Shown one piece after another: positions 22,022 to 34,960 of a stretch of DNA of 64,000 nt; position 1 is the first letter of the stretch; each line of letters begins with the position of its first letter. Below the pieces are notes generated by a model that saw only the letters and a program-made list of their open reading frames with translations, searched no databases and was not told where the DNA came from. The DNA is from Escallonia rubra (lineage: Eukaryota; Streptophyta; Magnoliopsida; Escalloniales; Escalloniaceae), in assembly GCA_033065855.1 (NCBI GenBank), contig JAVXUO010000972.1:1-64000 (forward strand), read 5' to 3'. The position numbers and the translations under genes are program-made.

Positions 22022-22503
22022 ATATAAATAAATATATGATAGCATATAATTGGCCCGAAAGCATAATCATTACACGGCATAAACGCCCCATTCATTACCT
22101 CCCTTCTCCCACTTTTTATAACTACCGTATGAATAAATATATATATCAATATTTACAACAATTTATCTCGTCCTCCAAATAATTGCACTCCTAGTTTGTG
22201 ACTATTTTGTAACTCTCTCAGTTATCTTGGTGTATATTTTTATTCTTCGCTCAAAAAGAAAAGAAAAGAAAAGAAAAAGAGATAAAAAAACCTTTTGTGA
22301 TTTTTGTCGCCTAAAAACATTCCGTCACCTTCAATTTTAGCGGCCTACGGTAGTACATGTATGGGAAGCGGTGGCTGACAGCGCTTCTCATTATCGTGTT
22401 ATTTTCGAGGCGGAAATATTCGAGATTTCTATCGCTGATCAGGTAAAGCATCTATGGCTTTATGGCTTGATCCGTTTGCCTTCCTCTACCTAATTGTGAA
22501 ATT

Positions 22504-22536
22504 CTAGGGCTAGGGTTAGGGTTAGGGTTAGGGTTT
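22504..22536. repeat. Short TTAGGG-type interstitial telomere-like tract
   Basis: The sequence has three to four ttaggg repeats in the intron-like region upstream of the A2 exons. The A1 copy has only a degenerate form (ctagggttagcgttagggg, near 3632). The hexamer is the TTAGGG type rather than the usual plant TTTAGGG. Confidence 0.8.
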
Positions 22537-22650
22537 CATTGCCTTCTAATCTTTCATAGCGCGCGCGCGCACACAAACGTGTCTTTGATTTTTGCTTCGG
22601 ATTGATGATTTAATTGTTCTTTTTTCTTGCTTTGTGATACGTGTTATCAG

Positions 22651-23177
22651 ATCATCTGTTCCCTTCATCCAAAATGTTTATGCGTTTCCTAGAGTTCGGG
22701 GTTCCTTTATGTCCATGGGACCCGAGTATCCCATTAGGGGACCGTTACAGAGGTACAATATGCTATTCTCCGCAACTTAAATTTATTCTCTCTAATACCT
22801 GTGACCTTTTCGGTGTTGGTAAGCATCAATAGTTCTTTTGTCAGTAATTACCTTTTGCATAAAGTTTAAACGAAACAAATATCAGGTGACGAGTCGAGTG
22901 TGACTTCAATTCGTGGTGTACTTAGCTTGATTTTGTTTTCAGCTCTTACTGCAACCCTTTCAGTTGCTGATATGTGGGGATTTTCCCTGTTTGCAGGCTT
23001 TCAGGATAAACTTCGCAACAAGTTTGTTGGTTTGTATCTAAGAAGAACAATGATAAGTATTTCAAAATCAATTATTATACTGATATTTGGCATCTCTTTT
23101 TAATTTATTCTTTTTTGCAGCCTGGTATGTTCGTCAGTACAGTCAATCTACTGGTTCTGCGCTGGATGACAATGTGG
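22651..23177 (+). pseudogene. Spliced gene fragment of unknown function, copy A2
   Basis: Exons 22651-22752 (ATG at 22674), 22997-23056 and 23121-23177 match those of A1 in border position and phase. The product begins MFMRFLEFGVPLCPWDPS, IPLGDRYRG, then FQDKLRNKFVGLYLRR and YSQSTGSALDDNVG. The A2 first exon is 6 bp longer than in A1 and keeps a proline-rich stretch that A1 has altered. No family was recognised. The next possible exon (from 27711) reads RGQKLLFCKKIPVDRYAF, LVWGEPLD in its most protein-like frame, but I could not connect it. Whether A2 or A1 is expressed cannot be told from sequence. Confidence 0.4.
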
Positions 23178-23789
23178 GTAAGTACACTAAGGATTCTCCT
23201 TTCTGTTGTGTTAGAATTGCAATAGTTTGTTAGCCCCTGAGTAATTCTCTGTTTTCTTGCTGTGTCTTTCTGGATGGCATGGTGGGGTTCCTATTCAATG
23301 CAGTGTCCTATTTCTTCTCTAATAGATTATGCTTACATGTGTGCGTATGGGTGCTCACGTGTATAATAGATCTAAACTTACTCCCAGTGTAAAGCCTCAT
23401 AGATTTCTACCCCTAAAATTAGTCTTATAGGCAGCTTGCCCACTGCACAATGGAGCTTCCACCTTAGTGACCTAGTGTAGCTTCTCCATCTCACCTAATA
23501 GCTTGCTCCATGCATAAGTTACTTAGGCATTACTCGCGGTGTTCTATTGAAAGCACCCTTGTATCCGAACCTGAATGTAGAGGAATCATGTAGTTATCTT
23601 AGTAACATGGCAGCAAAGCCGCTCTTAAGTGGCCTCAATTGTTTGCAAACTAGTTCTGGATTTTCATGTTCAAGCCACATCATATCGGTAACACCACTAA
23701 AGAAATCATGAAATCAAATTCCTTCAATTGCGATGTATGAACTCATTGGTCATCCGTTCGGCCTCATCTGTTGATTCACGCTCTCTCTA

Positions 23790-25790
23790 CCATCAATTTG
23801 CTGGCATCAACAAAAACCGGCTTGCCCTAGTGCTTACCACCTCAGAATCTTTGTTGAACACCGTGGTAACAACCATCAGACACCTGAGCTATGTTGTACT
23901 TTTCCAATGAGCCTGGCATCTTTGACCAAACGGGTCATATACGCCATAATCAACTCAATGACCCAAACCCAAGCACCCCACCATGAGTCTCCTGTGGATA
24001 CGAGTCATCAACCACCCAATAAACACCTGTAGCCTTACCCATCAGGTGATATCCTTGCCTTCTGATCATCACTTTATCACATTTTCCCCAACATCGCCAT
24101 TATTACCGGCATCTCTAGCCCATCTCACCAATAAAAGTCACCATTGCCCTATCTACACTGAGTTCAACTCGATGTCCCAGCCTCCACCGCGTTAAATTCA
24201 CCCAAGGGAATTCATTGTGCCTATAAAATCTCTATAGCTGATTTCAGTGGTATCACCACACTTTAGTCAGTCACTACAATGCTGTTTGAGCATCATTGGC
24301 ACTCTCAATCGACCGCCATCACTACTCCAACCCAAACTTGCAGCATATGCAACCATTATCACAAACCACCAACTAGATCACAGATTGAACGATGGATCCT
24401 AATTTCAACCGACATGATCATTAAGCTTGAATTTTGAATCAGACCACAGAGAAACGATCCTCATCACAATCACCTCTACTGCCCAATGATACTCAAATTG
24501 TTCTCGTCAGCGCCAGAACCGGCCATCGCCTCATACTGGCTGCATTCACTGAGCCTGTCATTGCTGATGCACCATCTCCATTATAGCTGCAATCCCCGAT
24601 CGAATCTTCACTTGGAATCCCAACGATCATCAAACTTGGAGTCGTTCCCCCATCACTAGAGAGCTCCACCATTGGACCACTACAGACAGATGATCGAGCC
24701 ACCGCAAAACGTTTGGAATCAAGTGAAAAACTGTCAATCTCCTTGCTGTTGTGAGTTATTGCAAACATCATCCTCGCCTCTTTCCAATCCCATTTTCCAC
24801 TGCCTTGCACAAATGCACAAGCATTTTGCACTGCCACGATCGTCTTCTCCATCGTTCACTGTTTTGCCGCTGCTAATATCAGAACAACCTGTTGCTAGCT
24901 AGCCATTGGTCAAAAGGGCCTCCAGTTTCTCTATGAGTTCAGGCCAGGAAAACTTAATCTAAGTCCTTCCTTTATTGCAGCCCGTCATTTTCTGAAGCCC
25001 GCTCTTTTTGTTAAAGGTCCCAACCCAGCTTTTCCAAGTTTTTGCTACCGGATTTAATCCCCAAATTAAACACCTTTTACTTTTGTATAATTCTGGTTGG
25101 CCCATCCTTTCATTTTGAAATTCCAGAAATTTTGCTTGACGGACACACCAAGGATCATTTCGTGCCTATTTGCTAAATTGTGGTTGTTGGATCTCAATTT
25201 CAGGATCATCGTGATCATGCCAGGACCTTCATTCACCTTGGGGGTTGGTTCACTCAGGTTGTTGGGGTCGCCACAAACGTCTCAGTGAATTCACTTTGAT
25301 CGTTGGACATCTTATGTAATATAACTAGAAATCACCCAAAGATCTCTATTTTGTTGGGTTGTTTCTTGGTCCTCAGACTTCTCTTATTCCGAAGTCGCTC
25401 TGAGACCTTTGTCCAATTAGTCGCTTGACCTACCTTAATGTCCAGAAGTCTGAGGTGGGATCTCCAGAAATAGCCTTAACATTTGCTTTGATGGTTTGCC
25501 GGACCTTCCGCCAACGATTATCACGCAAATCACCAAGGGACGGTCATTAACTTTGTTTGGCGGTCATTTCTCACTGGACCACCTGGGAAACTCTCATGAC
25601 CTTGATTTACTCTAATTACTGGAAGACCTTCATTACTTGGTCGTCAGACTTCTGATCTAGGGTTGGGCCGTTAGAGACATCATAGGACCTTTGTTCGCGA
25701 TTCCACGAATTGTTGGAATCATGCTAGGGCCTCCATTCAGGCCTCGCTGTGAAACCTTGGATTATCAAGGATCTTTCGCATGTTGTAGAA
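23790..25790. other. Inserted repeat-rich sequence in A2, probably worn LTR-element interior
   Basis: Absent from A1. It contains phrases like gtcctcagacttctc and gccggaccttccgcc that recall the repetitive interior of the element at 18154-19859, and a purine-rich stretch followed by TGTTAGTGT near 25797. The open frames here (e.g. 24493-24852, minus) have no recognised similarity. Confidence 0.35.
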
Positions 25791-25940
25791 TGAGGTATGT
25801 TAGTGTAATTGATGTATGGGTAGCTTGTGCAGGAACCATGTAGCTTTTACCTTACACCGCCTAGTATAGCTTCTCCATCGCACCTAATAACTTGCTCCCC
25901 ACATAAATAAATGGTGCTTTGTATAAAACATCCTTGTATC

Positions 25941-26658
25941 TACGGCTGTAAGGGAGCCGAGTTGTTCATGAATGGGTTGTTGTCCGTTTGTGCAGATGTC
26001 TAATATATGCAGGGAAGATGTATAGCTCATTTATTAGACGAGCTTAGCATGAATACTTCATAGTATTCACAAACATGTTCTGAATGGCTCATCTGGATAA
26101 CAGTTTTATGATTTGATGTTTAAAGAATGAAGACTTTCAAATATGCAAATAAATCATTTTCAAAGCCTGGAGGCTGTAAATGCAGTTAGCTCAAAACATA
26201 GGCCCAATGCTAAAACCGAGCATTTCCTACATGCAGCCCAACCCCTAAATTCTATGTGCAACACAAAAGCCCAAATATGCGTCCCAACTTCTCTCCTTTT
26301 CCATTTAGAAAACCCTGATATCAAATAGCCTCACAGCTGCTCGTCTTCTTCGCAGACACGCTTGCCTTTTTCCTCTCTTCTCCTCTTTCGCGTACATGCA
26401 TACTTACACGCACTCTCCACCTTAGAAAGAGAAGTAGACATGAGTTAACAGGGACTGATCTGATTAGATGCTCTCCTGTCATTAGAAGTATGTGTGGCGT
26501 AAAGGCAACGCTCGTACACAGACCTTTCGCAGACATGCGCATACACACTCCTCCACAGATGCACACACCCTCTCTCTCTCTCTCTGTGTTAGGCTCGCGC
26601 AGACACCAAACTCAAACACCCGGCTGTTAGGCTCGAACTCAGTTCTTACGCAGCCCTA
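25941..26658. mobile_element. Worn hAT element related to the one at 16912
   Basis: The left end TACGGCTGTAAGGGAGCCGAG and right end (CTCAGTTCTTACGCAGCCCTA) are imperfect inverted repeats of the same type as at 16912-18015. The flanks CTTGTATC and GTTATATC agree at six of eight bases, consistent with an aged 8-bp duplication. Confidence 0.65.
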
Positions 26659-28286
26659 GTTATATCTACACTTATAGTGGACTTGAATCTGGTAGTTGTC
26701 TATGCAACAATGTGGGAATTTACTTATTGAATATTGACATTTGTTTTACATGTTCCAATTCAACTAGGAATTCAAATTTAATCAAAGTCAATAGATGATC
26801 GGATAAAGTTCCACATTATGCCATTGTTTGTTATGGGTCACGCTGTGATTAGACCATGGTTTGATCCTTATAATGTAACATGATTATGTGGTGGAATTGT
26901 TGGGAGAAAGGGTAATAAATTGGCGGTTACCTTATTTCCTTAGTCGGTTATACTATTGATAGAATCCATCAATCAACACAAACTTAGATACAGATTTTCT
27001 CTAGTTCTCACATTTGTTGAACTATGAAGTTCATCAAGACCAATTTCGATGTTTGTTGTTGCTTTTTTGCCATTATCTGATGATTAGTGTAGGTTTAAAA
27101 TATCTTGACAATCACCGTGTTAATTGAATGGTGTGATAGTCTATTCGGTGCATCTAAATTAGGGGTATTTAATTGGTGACCCCTAAATTGCTCATGTTTC
27201 GTGGGTCGTCCGAGATCTTTTTTGCATAAGGTTGCCCCCTCCACTATTAGTAGTTATAAGTGGACTAATTTCGTTAGTAGAACCAGTGACACTAAGCCCT
27301 ATGTACGATTCATACGGTTTATGTATGTTGACCATCTGTGAGAGAGAGGGCAGGGATAGCTTATTTGAGTAAGCATGGAAAATTCAATGCTGCTGGAAGC
27401 AGTGCAATTTGATGAGTGGTGGATTCTGTATTGATGGAAAGAGGGGATTGGTTTTGTTGTTTGTAAGGAAGGGACATGAAGATGGGCGACTCTGGTGGTT
27501 TTCAATTAACTCAAAGCAAGTCCTCCGTTGGTCAAGTATTAATATCCGAGAGATGTGAATTACCTCTGGAAATTAGCTTGTCAGTTTGATATAGCATTTT
27601 TAGTTCTCTCTGATCTGTCACTCTCTTCTTTACACCTTTGGCAACTTTGTGCTATGTCTACATGTTTGTGCTTTGTTAAATTTCTTTTTCCACTGGTTTC
27701 ATTTACGCAGATTGAGGCCGAGGACAAAAGCTCTTGTTTTGTAAAAAGATTCCTGTTGATCGTTATGCCTTCCTAGTATGGGGGGAACCTTTGGATTAGT
27801 CTATCGTAGTATTTATTAGGATCGCCTGTGTAGTGAATTGACGAATTTTAAGTTTCATATTGAGCTCTGTACTTTGTAATTGGTCAGTAGCTTTAGCATT
27901 TGGATTCGGTTTGAGCAAACTAAAATTACTTTTCATCGTTTATACTAGTTATTAAGGGAAAACATAGTTTGGCGTAACACAAACTACCAACTTAGTGTGA
28001 TGGCACTTGGCATAACAACAAAATTGTTGAAAAGTTATAAAAAAATAAAAACTTAAAATAGTAAACAACCTTAAAGGGCTATGTTTGTTTTCACATTTTA
28101 AGACAATCATATATCATACTTGTTTTTTTTAACAATTTTTAATTTAAATTCTTTTATTTTTGCTCTTCATAATTTAAACTTCATTAAAAATATAGGCAAG
28201 TTATATTCGAAAGATCAAGCTTGACATTATAAAAATATTATAATATTAACTTCTTGTTTGCACCCGCATCGCGGCGGTGTCACGAT

Positions 28287-28437
28287 AACTTGTGTTTCTT
28301 AAAGTGCACCCAAAAGAGAAAACGATTGCATCAAGTTGATTTGGCTGGCCATTTGATTGTTAACTTGTGTTTCTTAAAGTGCACCCGAAAGAGAGAATGA
28401 TTGCATCAAGTTGATTTGGCTGGCCATTTGATTGTCG
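28287..28437. repeat. 75-bp tandem duplication
   Basis: aacttgtgtttcttaaagtg and the following ca. 55 bases occur at 28287 and again at 28362 with few changes. A1 has a single copy near 5996-6070, so the duplication is specific to A2. Confidence 0.85.
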
Positions 28438-28728
28438 CCTTGGAATTCCCGAGCTTTTGCAACATCAAATTGTTAGCAATTCATATAAAAGTACTAATTG
28501 TGAAACAAATAACTGTAGACTGACAAATGCAAATCAAGGTCTACTAATATCTAAAGTTGGTGATATATATTCCATAGATACTTGGGATCTTGCTTAATAC
28601 GTAAAAATTGCCCGGGAGATTGTTTTAATCAGTGATGGACTTCCAAGCACTAAGTTGCAAGGATGAAAAACTGAACTGATAGAGCATATAACGAACGAAA
28701 TAAGTCCAATTTTGTAGTGCTAACCTTT

Positions 28729-29124
28729 GGCCCTGTTTGACACTCATTTTTTTTTCACTTTTGAAAATTGAAAAAAAAAAAAACGTGTTTGGTAACCCCT
28801 TTTTTTTTCTTCTCCACTTTTTAAACTGAAGAAGAAAAAAAAACTCCAAAAATGAGTTTTTTTTTTTCAGCTTTGATTTTTTTTTAGACCACCACCGCCG
28901 GCAGCCACCTCAGGCGACCACCGCCGCATGACCAACTGCAGCCACCGCCGACCACCGTTACGCCCCACCACCGCCACCGCAAACCACCACAAAAAAAAAC
29001 TCAAAATAACAACCGAGTTATCAAACACCCACTTGTTTTTGTAAAAAAATAAAATAAAACTGCTCTTTAATTTTATTTTTTTTGGAATCTGAAAACCAAA
29101 AAAAAAGTTTTGTCAAACAAAGCC
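28729..29124. mobile_element. MITE of about 396 bp (GGCCCTGTTTGACA type)
   Basis: The left end ggccctgtttgaca and right end tgtcaaacaaagcc are inverted repeats. The interior has homopolymer A and T tracts and a ccaccgccg-rich core. The same core and ends form the outer element at 36711-38345. No clear target duplication is seen here. Confidence 0.7.
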
Positions 29125-29742
29125 ACTTGTCTCTCTTTTTTTTTTTTTTTTTTTGTAATAAGAGAATTGCATATAATGGATCAAGAGTTTTGGATTAAAA
29201 TATAACACAATATGATGAAGATGGAGGATAAAAACTTGTGAAGACGCGATTCTTGTTCAATTGCAACCTTCGTAAATTTTCAATAGTTACAAGACACAGT
29301 TACAACTTCTGAAGGTTAAGTGAGGCGGTCATGTAAACCTCAAGGCTTATTTGCAATTTACCCCCACTCATTATGCAAAATCATTATGCTCTTAAATTAC
29401 ATGAAGTCTGAAAAGTAATTTTAAACTAATGTTGTTTAAAGTACTGTTAGTGTTGATTACACCAGGTATCTGAGCTTAGAGTGAAATTACTCTAGGCTCC
29501 TGAGCCTAAAGTAAAAATTACACGCGTCTCCATTAATTTGGACAAATAGCACTAATGTTCGTTGTAGTCCCTTTCCCTTTCCTTTCATTATCTCTCTCTC
29601 AGTCCCTCCATTTTCTCATTGCTGCCACATTTGCCATGCACAGCCTCTATATTCCTCAGTCTCTCCCTTCTATCATTGCCATGATACATACCATCATTGC
29701 AAGTCCACACTACCTCTGCCATGCATAGCCCACAACCACCAC

Positions 29743-32559
29743 TAGGGGTGAGCACGGTTCGGTTTGAGGGTCAAACCGTAAATCGAACCATTACTCTTCA
29801 GTTTGAAAATTTGTGAACCGAACCAAATTAAAGACCATCGATTTGGACGGTTCGGTTTGGTCGGTTTAAACGGTTCGGCCTAGTCGGTTTGGATCGGTTT
29901 GCCCACTTAAAGACGTTCATTTGCACACTACTATTTGACGTTATATTTTTTCTAAATTGTATAATAATCTTGTTTCATTCGATATATAAGTTTTTATTGA
30001 TAAATGAGGAAGAATGAGTAAATATAAACTAGATATTGGTCACAAATTTTTTGTGTTCTAAGTGTTGTTAATATTTTCGTTTCTTTTAACTTTCAAGATT
30101 TATTTATTTGAAGTTGTTTAGTACCTTATATGTGTAATTATCAATGAAATGTTACTAAAAATACATTAACATATCATAGGTCGGTTCGGTTCGGTTTCAA
30201 AGATGTGAATTGTGAACCAAACCGAACCAAGGTCGGTTTGAAAAATGTGAAACCAAACCGCTAAGATCTTTGGATGGTTCGGATTGGATTTGTTCGGTTC
30301 GGATCGGTTTGAACGGTTTGGTACTCACCCCGAAGGGGCTGAATTCGTTGAATAATAGGTCTCCAAAGACCAAAGTCATCTTACTCTACCATGGTTATTT
30401 AGCTAACCAGGGTCAAGGTACATTTTTTTTAATTCCTAACCCTCGGTTCGGTTCGGTTTAATGCCGGTTTGGAAATTCTGAATTGTGAATCGAACCGAAC
30501 CAGCCTCGGTTTGAAAATCTCAAACCAAACCGTTGAAGCTCATCAACGGTTCGAATTCTATCGATTCGGTTCCATCGATTTGAACAATTCGGATCAGTTT
30601 CATCAGTTCGCTGCTCACCCCTAGTGGATAGTGGTGTTCATTCATCAGAGACTCCAGCCGTAACTCTCTATGTTCTATCGCAAGGGATTCGCAGCTACTC
30701 TTCCACTCTTCTTCTACTCTTTTTCTTGAGAGAACACATCCACGGATGATGGATCCATTTCAATCGGCAATAAATGGGAACATTAAGGGTCACCAAGCTT
30801 TTTATTGAAGATCAAGGTCACTGGCTCACTGCCCAGTTTTCACTTTCATTCCAAAATCCCAGCAGAATTTTCTTGGATTCAACTTTCAAGTGCTATCTTC
30901 GGCTTCTGATTAGTGAGCTGGTAAGTTTCAATTTTGATTCCAGCTTTTTAGGGTTTACCCATCCCTATTTTTAATTTTGATTTCAAAATTCCAGCCTTTG
31001 CAATAGACATACACATATACAGTATATGTATATGATATACCCATCCCTAGATGGTTTAATTGAGCATCATGCCCTTGATTAAGCTAAAATTTCCTTACAT
31101 CTTCAATCATTATACATACTGCAAGGCACTAGTCAATTTTGATGGAATAGTTATGATGCATTAACTGTGGGAAACATAATGAAATTTCTTTGGATGGAAA
31201 ATAAATTGCTTGGCTATGATTATATTAATCTTCTGTTTTATGCCTCTCTTATTGTAGGATTATGTTGTTGAATAGTTGTTGAAACAGAGAAAGCATTTAG
31301 GATTCTTATGGGCAGTTGTTGTTGGAAATTAGTATCCAAAACAAAACATAATATATATATGTTAGTGAGCTCACGTAAATAAAACTATAATTAAAGAAAA
31401 ATCACGTGCACAATTACCTTCGTAAATTTTGGGGTCGAAAGTTACATTTACCTCATTGGTCGTCAATAACATAGCATTGTCCTTACCAATCATAATACCA
31501 TTAAGGCTTCAATGGATTCTCATTGAGCACCTTAGAGACAAGTTTGATAACACTGGGTTGAGGCGCGGACTAGGTCGCTCTCTTTAAGACGGTTCGCGCC
31601 CCTACGGATGTTTCTGGTGCACTAGGTTTTAGCACGTCGCCTCCAGGATACAACAGCCCAGGTTAATATTGCTGTTGCTTCTCTTAGTTTGCACCACTAG
31701 AGAAGCCGAAGCTTCACACAACACCCTTCTTGCCCAAAACATACACTATCAGAAATCATAACCCATAATGAAAATACAAGTTCTACACACCACTTAAGGG
31801 AGATAAAAGTGTTGTTGAAAATAACCCTTTTGTGTTAGAACATAATGTCCAAAATGAGAAACGAAAAGCTGCTTGGACCAAAAAGAGAGTGTTTTTTTTT
31901 AGTTAAAAGGCTACCAATATATATAGTGCAAGAATACATTCACTACTCTTTTATGATGATATAATATATAGTTATAAAAATCATTTATTTGGACAATAAT
32001 GATTATAAAACTGTCCATGCTCATCAATGTGGCTGATTGGTCAAACATAAATCTTGTAACCCCAACAATAATTATTTGAATAGCCAACATAAATATTGTA
32101 ACTCCCAAAATAATTATTTGTAAGAAAAACATAGCTATTTTTATTAAAATACTCCAACAGTTGTTAGCATGCAATTTCTAAAAGCAGGCACCAATTTGCG
32201 ATTGCTATGTTGGAGTACATTTATCAAAACCAGAATGTGGTTTGAATGACCAATCAAGATGGTGCGCTCCTTATATGTTGGCCTTTTACACTTTGCTGAC
32301 TTGTTAAGCTTTTCGATTTGTCATGTAATGCAATTATGATGTAACTTCTTGTTATTGGACTATTATTTTTTCTTGAAACAAATTAATGTTTAAACTATGC
32401 TCAAACCGATCCGAACCGTTCAATTTGAACCGAGTGAACCGTTCAAACCGAACCGTTCAAACTGAGGTGTCTTGGTTTGATTTGGTTTGAAAATTTGTGA
32501 ACCGAGGTTCATTGGTTCGGTTTGCGTTTGACCCCCAAACCGAACCGTGCTCACCCTTA
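29743..32559. mobile_element. Cluster of hAT-like termini, probably nested
   Basis: The left end taggggtgagcacggttcgg faces two right ends: gctgctcacccctagtgg at 30611-30627, and ccgaaccgtgctcaccctta at 32540-32559. A degenerate inner end (gtactcacccc) lies near 30322. Subterminal ggttcggttcggttt motifs repeat in both orientations. I infer at least two related hAT-like copies inserted in or next to each other. No transposase and no clean 8-bp duplication was found. Confidence 0.6.
31320..32159. mobile_element. Solo LTR, 840 bp, target duplication GTTGT
   Basis: The element starts TGTTGGAAATTAGTA and ends ATACTCCAACA, so the ends are TGTTGGA...TCCAACA. GTTGT flanks both sides (31315-31319 and 32160-32164). 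No internal region is present. It sits inside the hAT-like cluster, so it is younger than the cluster. Confidence 0.85.
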
Positions 32560-33189
32560 CTATCCACCGTCAAACACAAATATGAACAATTATACGTACG
32601 TGGTAACAATCAAAAAGAGATCTGCACTTTATGTTTTTCCACCAGATTTACACAAGAATAGCATAAGGCCACTGGATATATCCTTGAAAAAAAAAATAGC
32701 AACATAGATGCATATATGGAAAGGCAAAAGCAGATCAACTAATTACACTGCAAAAACCTATCATGTATTCCATTTGTTGCGGCCTCACATATCACGACCC
32801 ATCACTACCAAATTTCCGTGATGTGGGTTGTGTGCGAGTGGTAAGGTTTGGTGGTGTTTTAAAGGATGGTGTCTGGTGGTGTTGCTGGTGGTTTGTTTGG
32901 GGCGGTGGTGAGTTCTTGGCATATTTGGCATAACTTGGTGGGGTGCCGTAGCTTTGACGTCGGTTTTGATTGGGTGATGGCAGGGTGGTTGGTGGTGTTT
33001 GGTGGTGCCATGGTGGTTGGTCATGGAAAGTAGGGTGGTGGTGGCCCCATCGTGCATAAAAGAGGGGAAAAATTTGGGTTTGACTTCTTCAAAATTGAAA
33101 GTTATATACTGTATACATTGTATAAGTACTATATTGCCACTTTAAAAAATGCATATTGTTGACATCAACAAAAAGAGAGACTTTTTAAC
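32560..33189. other. No gene seen; TG-rich stretch
   Basis: Contains a ggtggt-rich low-complexity stretch (about 32810-33050), whose minus-strand frame gives a His/Pro/Thr-rich chance product. Confidence 0.5.
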
Positions 33190-33322
33190 GGGTCAATGAC
33201 ATAAAAACACGGTTGATACAAATTTTATGTCTTCGGTCATGTACTTTACATTTCTAGACTTTTATGTCATTAACCATAATTTTACCCTAACTTTAAGGTC
33301 ATATGTGTAATTATTCCGATTA
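33190..33322. mobile_element. Isolated MULE-type terminus
   Basis: The complement reads ggaataattacacatatg, then aagttaggg and ttaatgacataaaag. It parallels the gggctaattacacctatg termini of the MULEs in this window. No partner end was found. Confidence 0.4.
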
Positions 33323-33445
33323 TTTGTTTTCATGAACAATATTGTTATGACAAATATAATCTGACATCAATACACATGTATGCACAAACACAATGCTCAA
33401 CAAACACGTTGCTTGCAACATACTGCTCAAAACACAGTGCACAAA

Positions 33446-33588
33446 CTGCTCAAACCAAGTGCTTAAACACACATCTCAAACACAGTGTATAAACACCGTG
33501 CCTACACCTCACAACTTGCTCAAACCAAGTGCTTAAACATACTTCTTAAACACAGTGTATATACACTGCTTACACCTCACAACCTGCA
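33446..33588. repeat. 70-bp tandem duplication
   Basis: ctcaaaccaagtgcttaaac starts at 33449 and 33519. Each copy continues with an aaacacagtgtata phrase and a tacacctcacaac phrase. The flanking region is a looser array of caaacac-like words. Confidence 0.8.
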
Positions 33589-34129
33589 CAAATACAATGC
33601 ACTTTGGTATAAATAGCACAAATACACTTACACAAACACCAACATATTTCTAAGCACTAACACTCAACCAACATGATACAAATACAATGCTATGCAAAAC
33701 CATTGGACTTTTGCAATCATCAGAAAAACTCTTATCATCCAATGTTATTGAATGTAACCTAAAATTTACAAAGTTTACACACAGTCAACATGACTATAAC
33801 CTCCACCTTAGTTAACCTATACCAATGTGACTTTAACTTAAAAAACTTGTATTTAGTCCTAGCAATCCACTCTATAAACAAGATCTTCAATCAGCTTCAC
33901 AAAAAGAATCTTCATGGTATCTTCAATCAATACAATCTAAACAAAAGTCATATGATATTTACCCAAAAATATGCAGACTTGCAGCTTTAATATGTGGTTC
34001 CCTGACTCGGAGCCACCATAATGGATCCTCCCTAATAAACAAAATAAATCAAAGCGACAAAACATGACTGACGAGCATTTAAAAAATGATAAATCAAAGT
34101 TAAACAAGTAAAGTTAGCACTAACATCAA

Positions 34130-34960
34130 TGTTCATGCTAAACTGACTGCCACCAGCTTGATTGCTACCAACTTAACGGCCACCAACTACAATCCTTACA
34201 GTAGTGCCAATTCTATTGCATCCCACTGGTGCCCTCTGTCAGGTCATTTTGTTATGCCTAATTTGGTTGCAAATTGCACATCTGATAGTGCATGACTCAC
34301 CTTTCTCTAGCATCAGGTGCCCTTTTCCTATCTCTTCTGGCCTTCCAGATAACCTCCTAAATGGTGGAGGTTTAAAGGGATCCTTGTAGTTGGCTGCCAT
34401 TAGGTCTCATCATGCACTAGGTGCATAACCTTATCATAAGCCTTTTAGTAATTATCCCTACTACAACATTCATCCACAAAATATGCCACATTCATTCTCC
34501 TATTATTGATGCATGTTTCTACATGTTTGAAAGATATACGAGTAATATCCTAAAACCTACAACAACAACTTCTTTTCTCAAGATTCACTACATGCACCTT
34601 TCCAGGATCAATCGCCACAAACTCGGTACCCCCAACACCCACCATTATTTTACGGAGCCTAGACTTAGCACTTGCTTAGTTGCACTTTTTCAGTATCTTT
34701 GGAGCTACCTTACTGTACCCTCCCAATTTTCAAAACCTTCATATACCTTACACATCAACCTAATCCTAATGGTATCAACCATAGATAGCATATGTTTTCC
34801 TCTCGAGTCCCCTAGCCAATTGTCGAAGGACTTAACAAGATTATTGGTTACATGCTCATTCTTAATAACAATATCAAATGTATACCTAGCCCAACTTTCT
34901 GCCATATGCCCTTTCAACCATTTAGTTGCTTCTGGTGACAAGTCCTTTATTTGTCTTATA
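34130..34960 (-). pseudogene. MuDR-type (MULE) transposase fossil, C-terminal part
   Basis: The minus-strand frame from 34941 reads EATKWLKGHMAESWARYTFD, VIKNEHVTNNLVKSFDNWLG and DSRGKHMLSMVDTIRIRLMC. This is the conserved C-terminal part of plant MuDR transposases (HVTNNLVESFNNWLGDLRGKP). After frameshifts and stops it continues VVNLEKRSCCCRF, DITRISFKHVETCI, then AYDKVMHLVHDET. These correspond to the SWIM zinc finger (CxCx..C.H) and the following region. The SWIM region has lost the Cys of the expected CPHA motif. A CCHC-like end is hinted at (CAICNQIRHNK). The catalytic DDE core is absent. It could be a remnant of the autonomous source of one of the MULE families here, but no TIR pair connects them. 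Confidence 0.8.

Larger units (their letters stand above)
22290..28490 (+). other. Segmental duplication, unit A copy 2 (A2)
   Basis: Collinear with A1 over 22290-23780 and 26790-28490. The 3-kb middle (23790-26790) is extra and includes a repeated part of A itself: 25850-25940 repeats 23470-23580. The 3' part contains the counterparts of A1's 4855-6100, including an exon-like sequence after an acceptor at 27711. Confidence 0.75.

Noticed and set aside
24493..24852. 119-codon minus-strand frame
   Set aside because: No recognised similarity, no splice support, and it lies in a repeat-rich insertion absent from the A1 copy.
28287..28437. Two-copy 75-bp repeat considered as an LTR pair or CRISPR-like unit
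   Set aside because: Only two abutting copies without spacers; single copy in A1. A simple tandem duplication.
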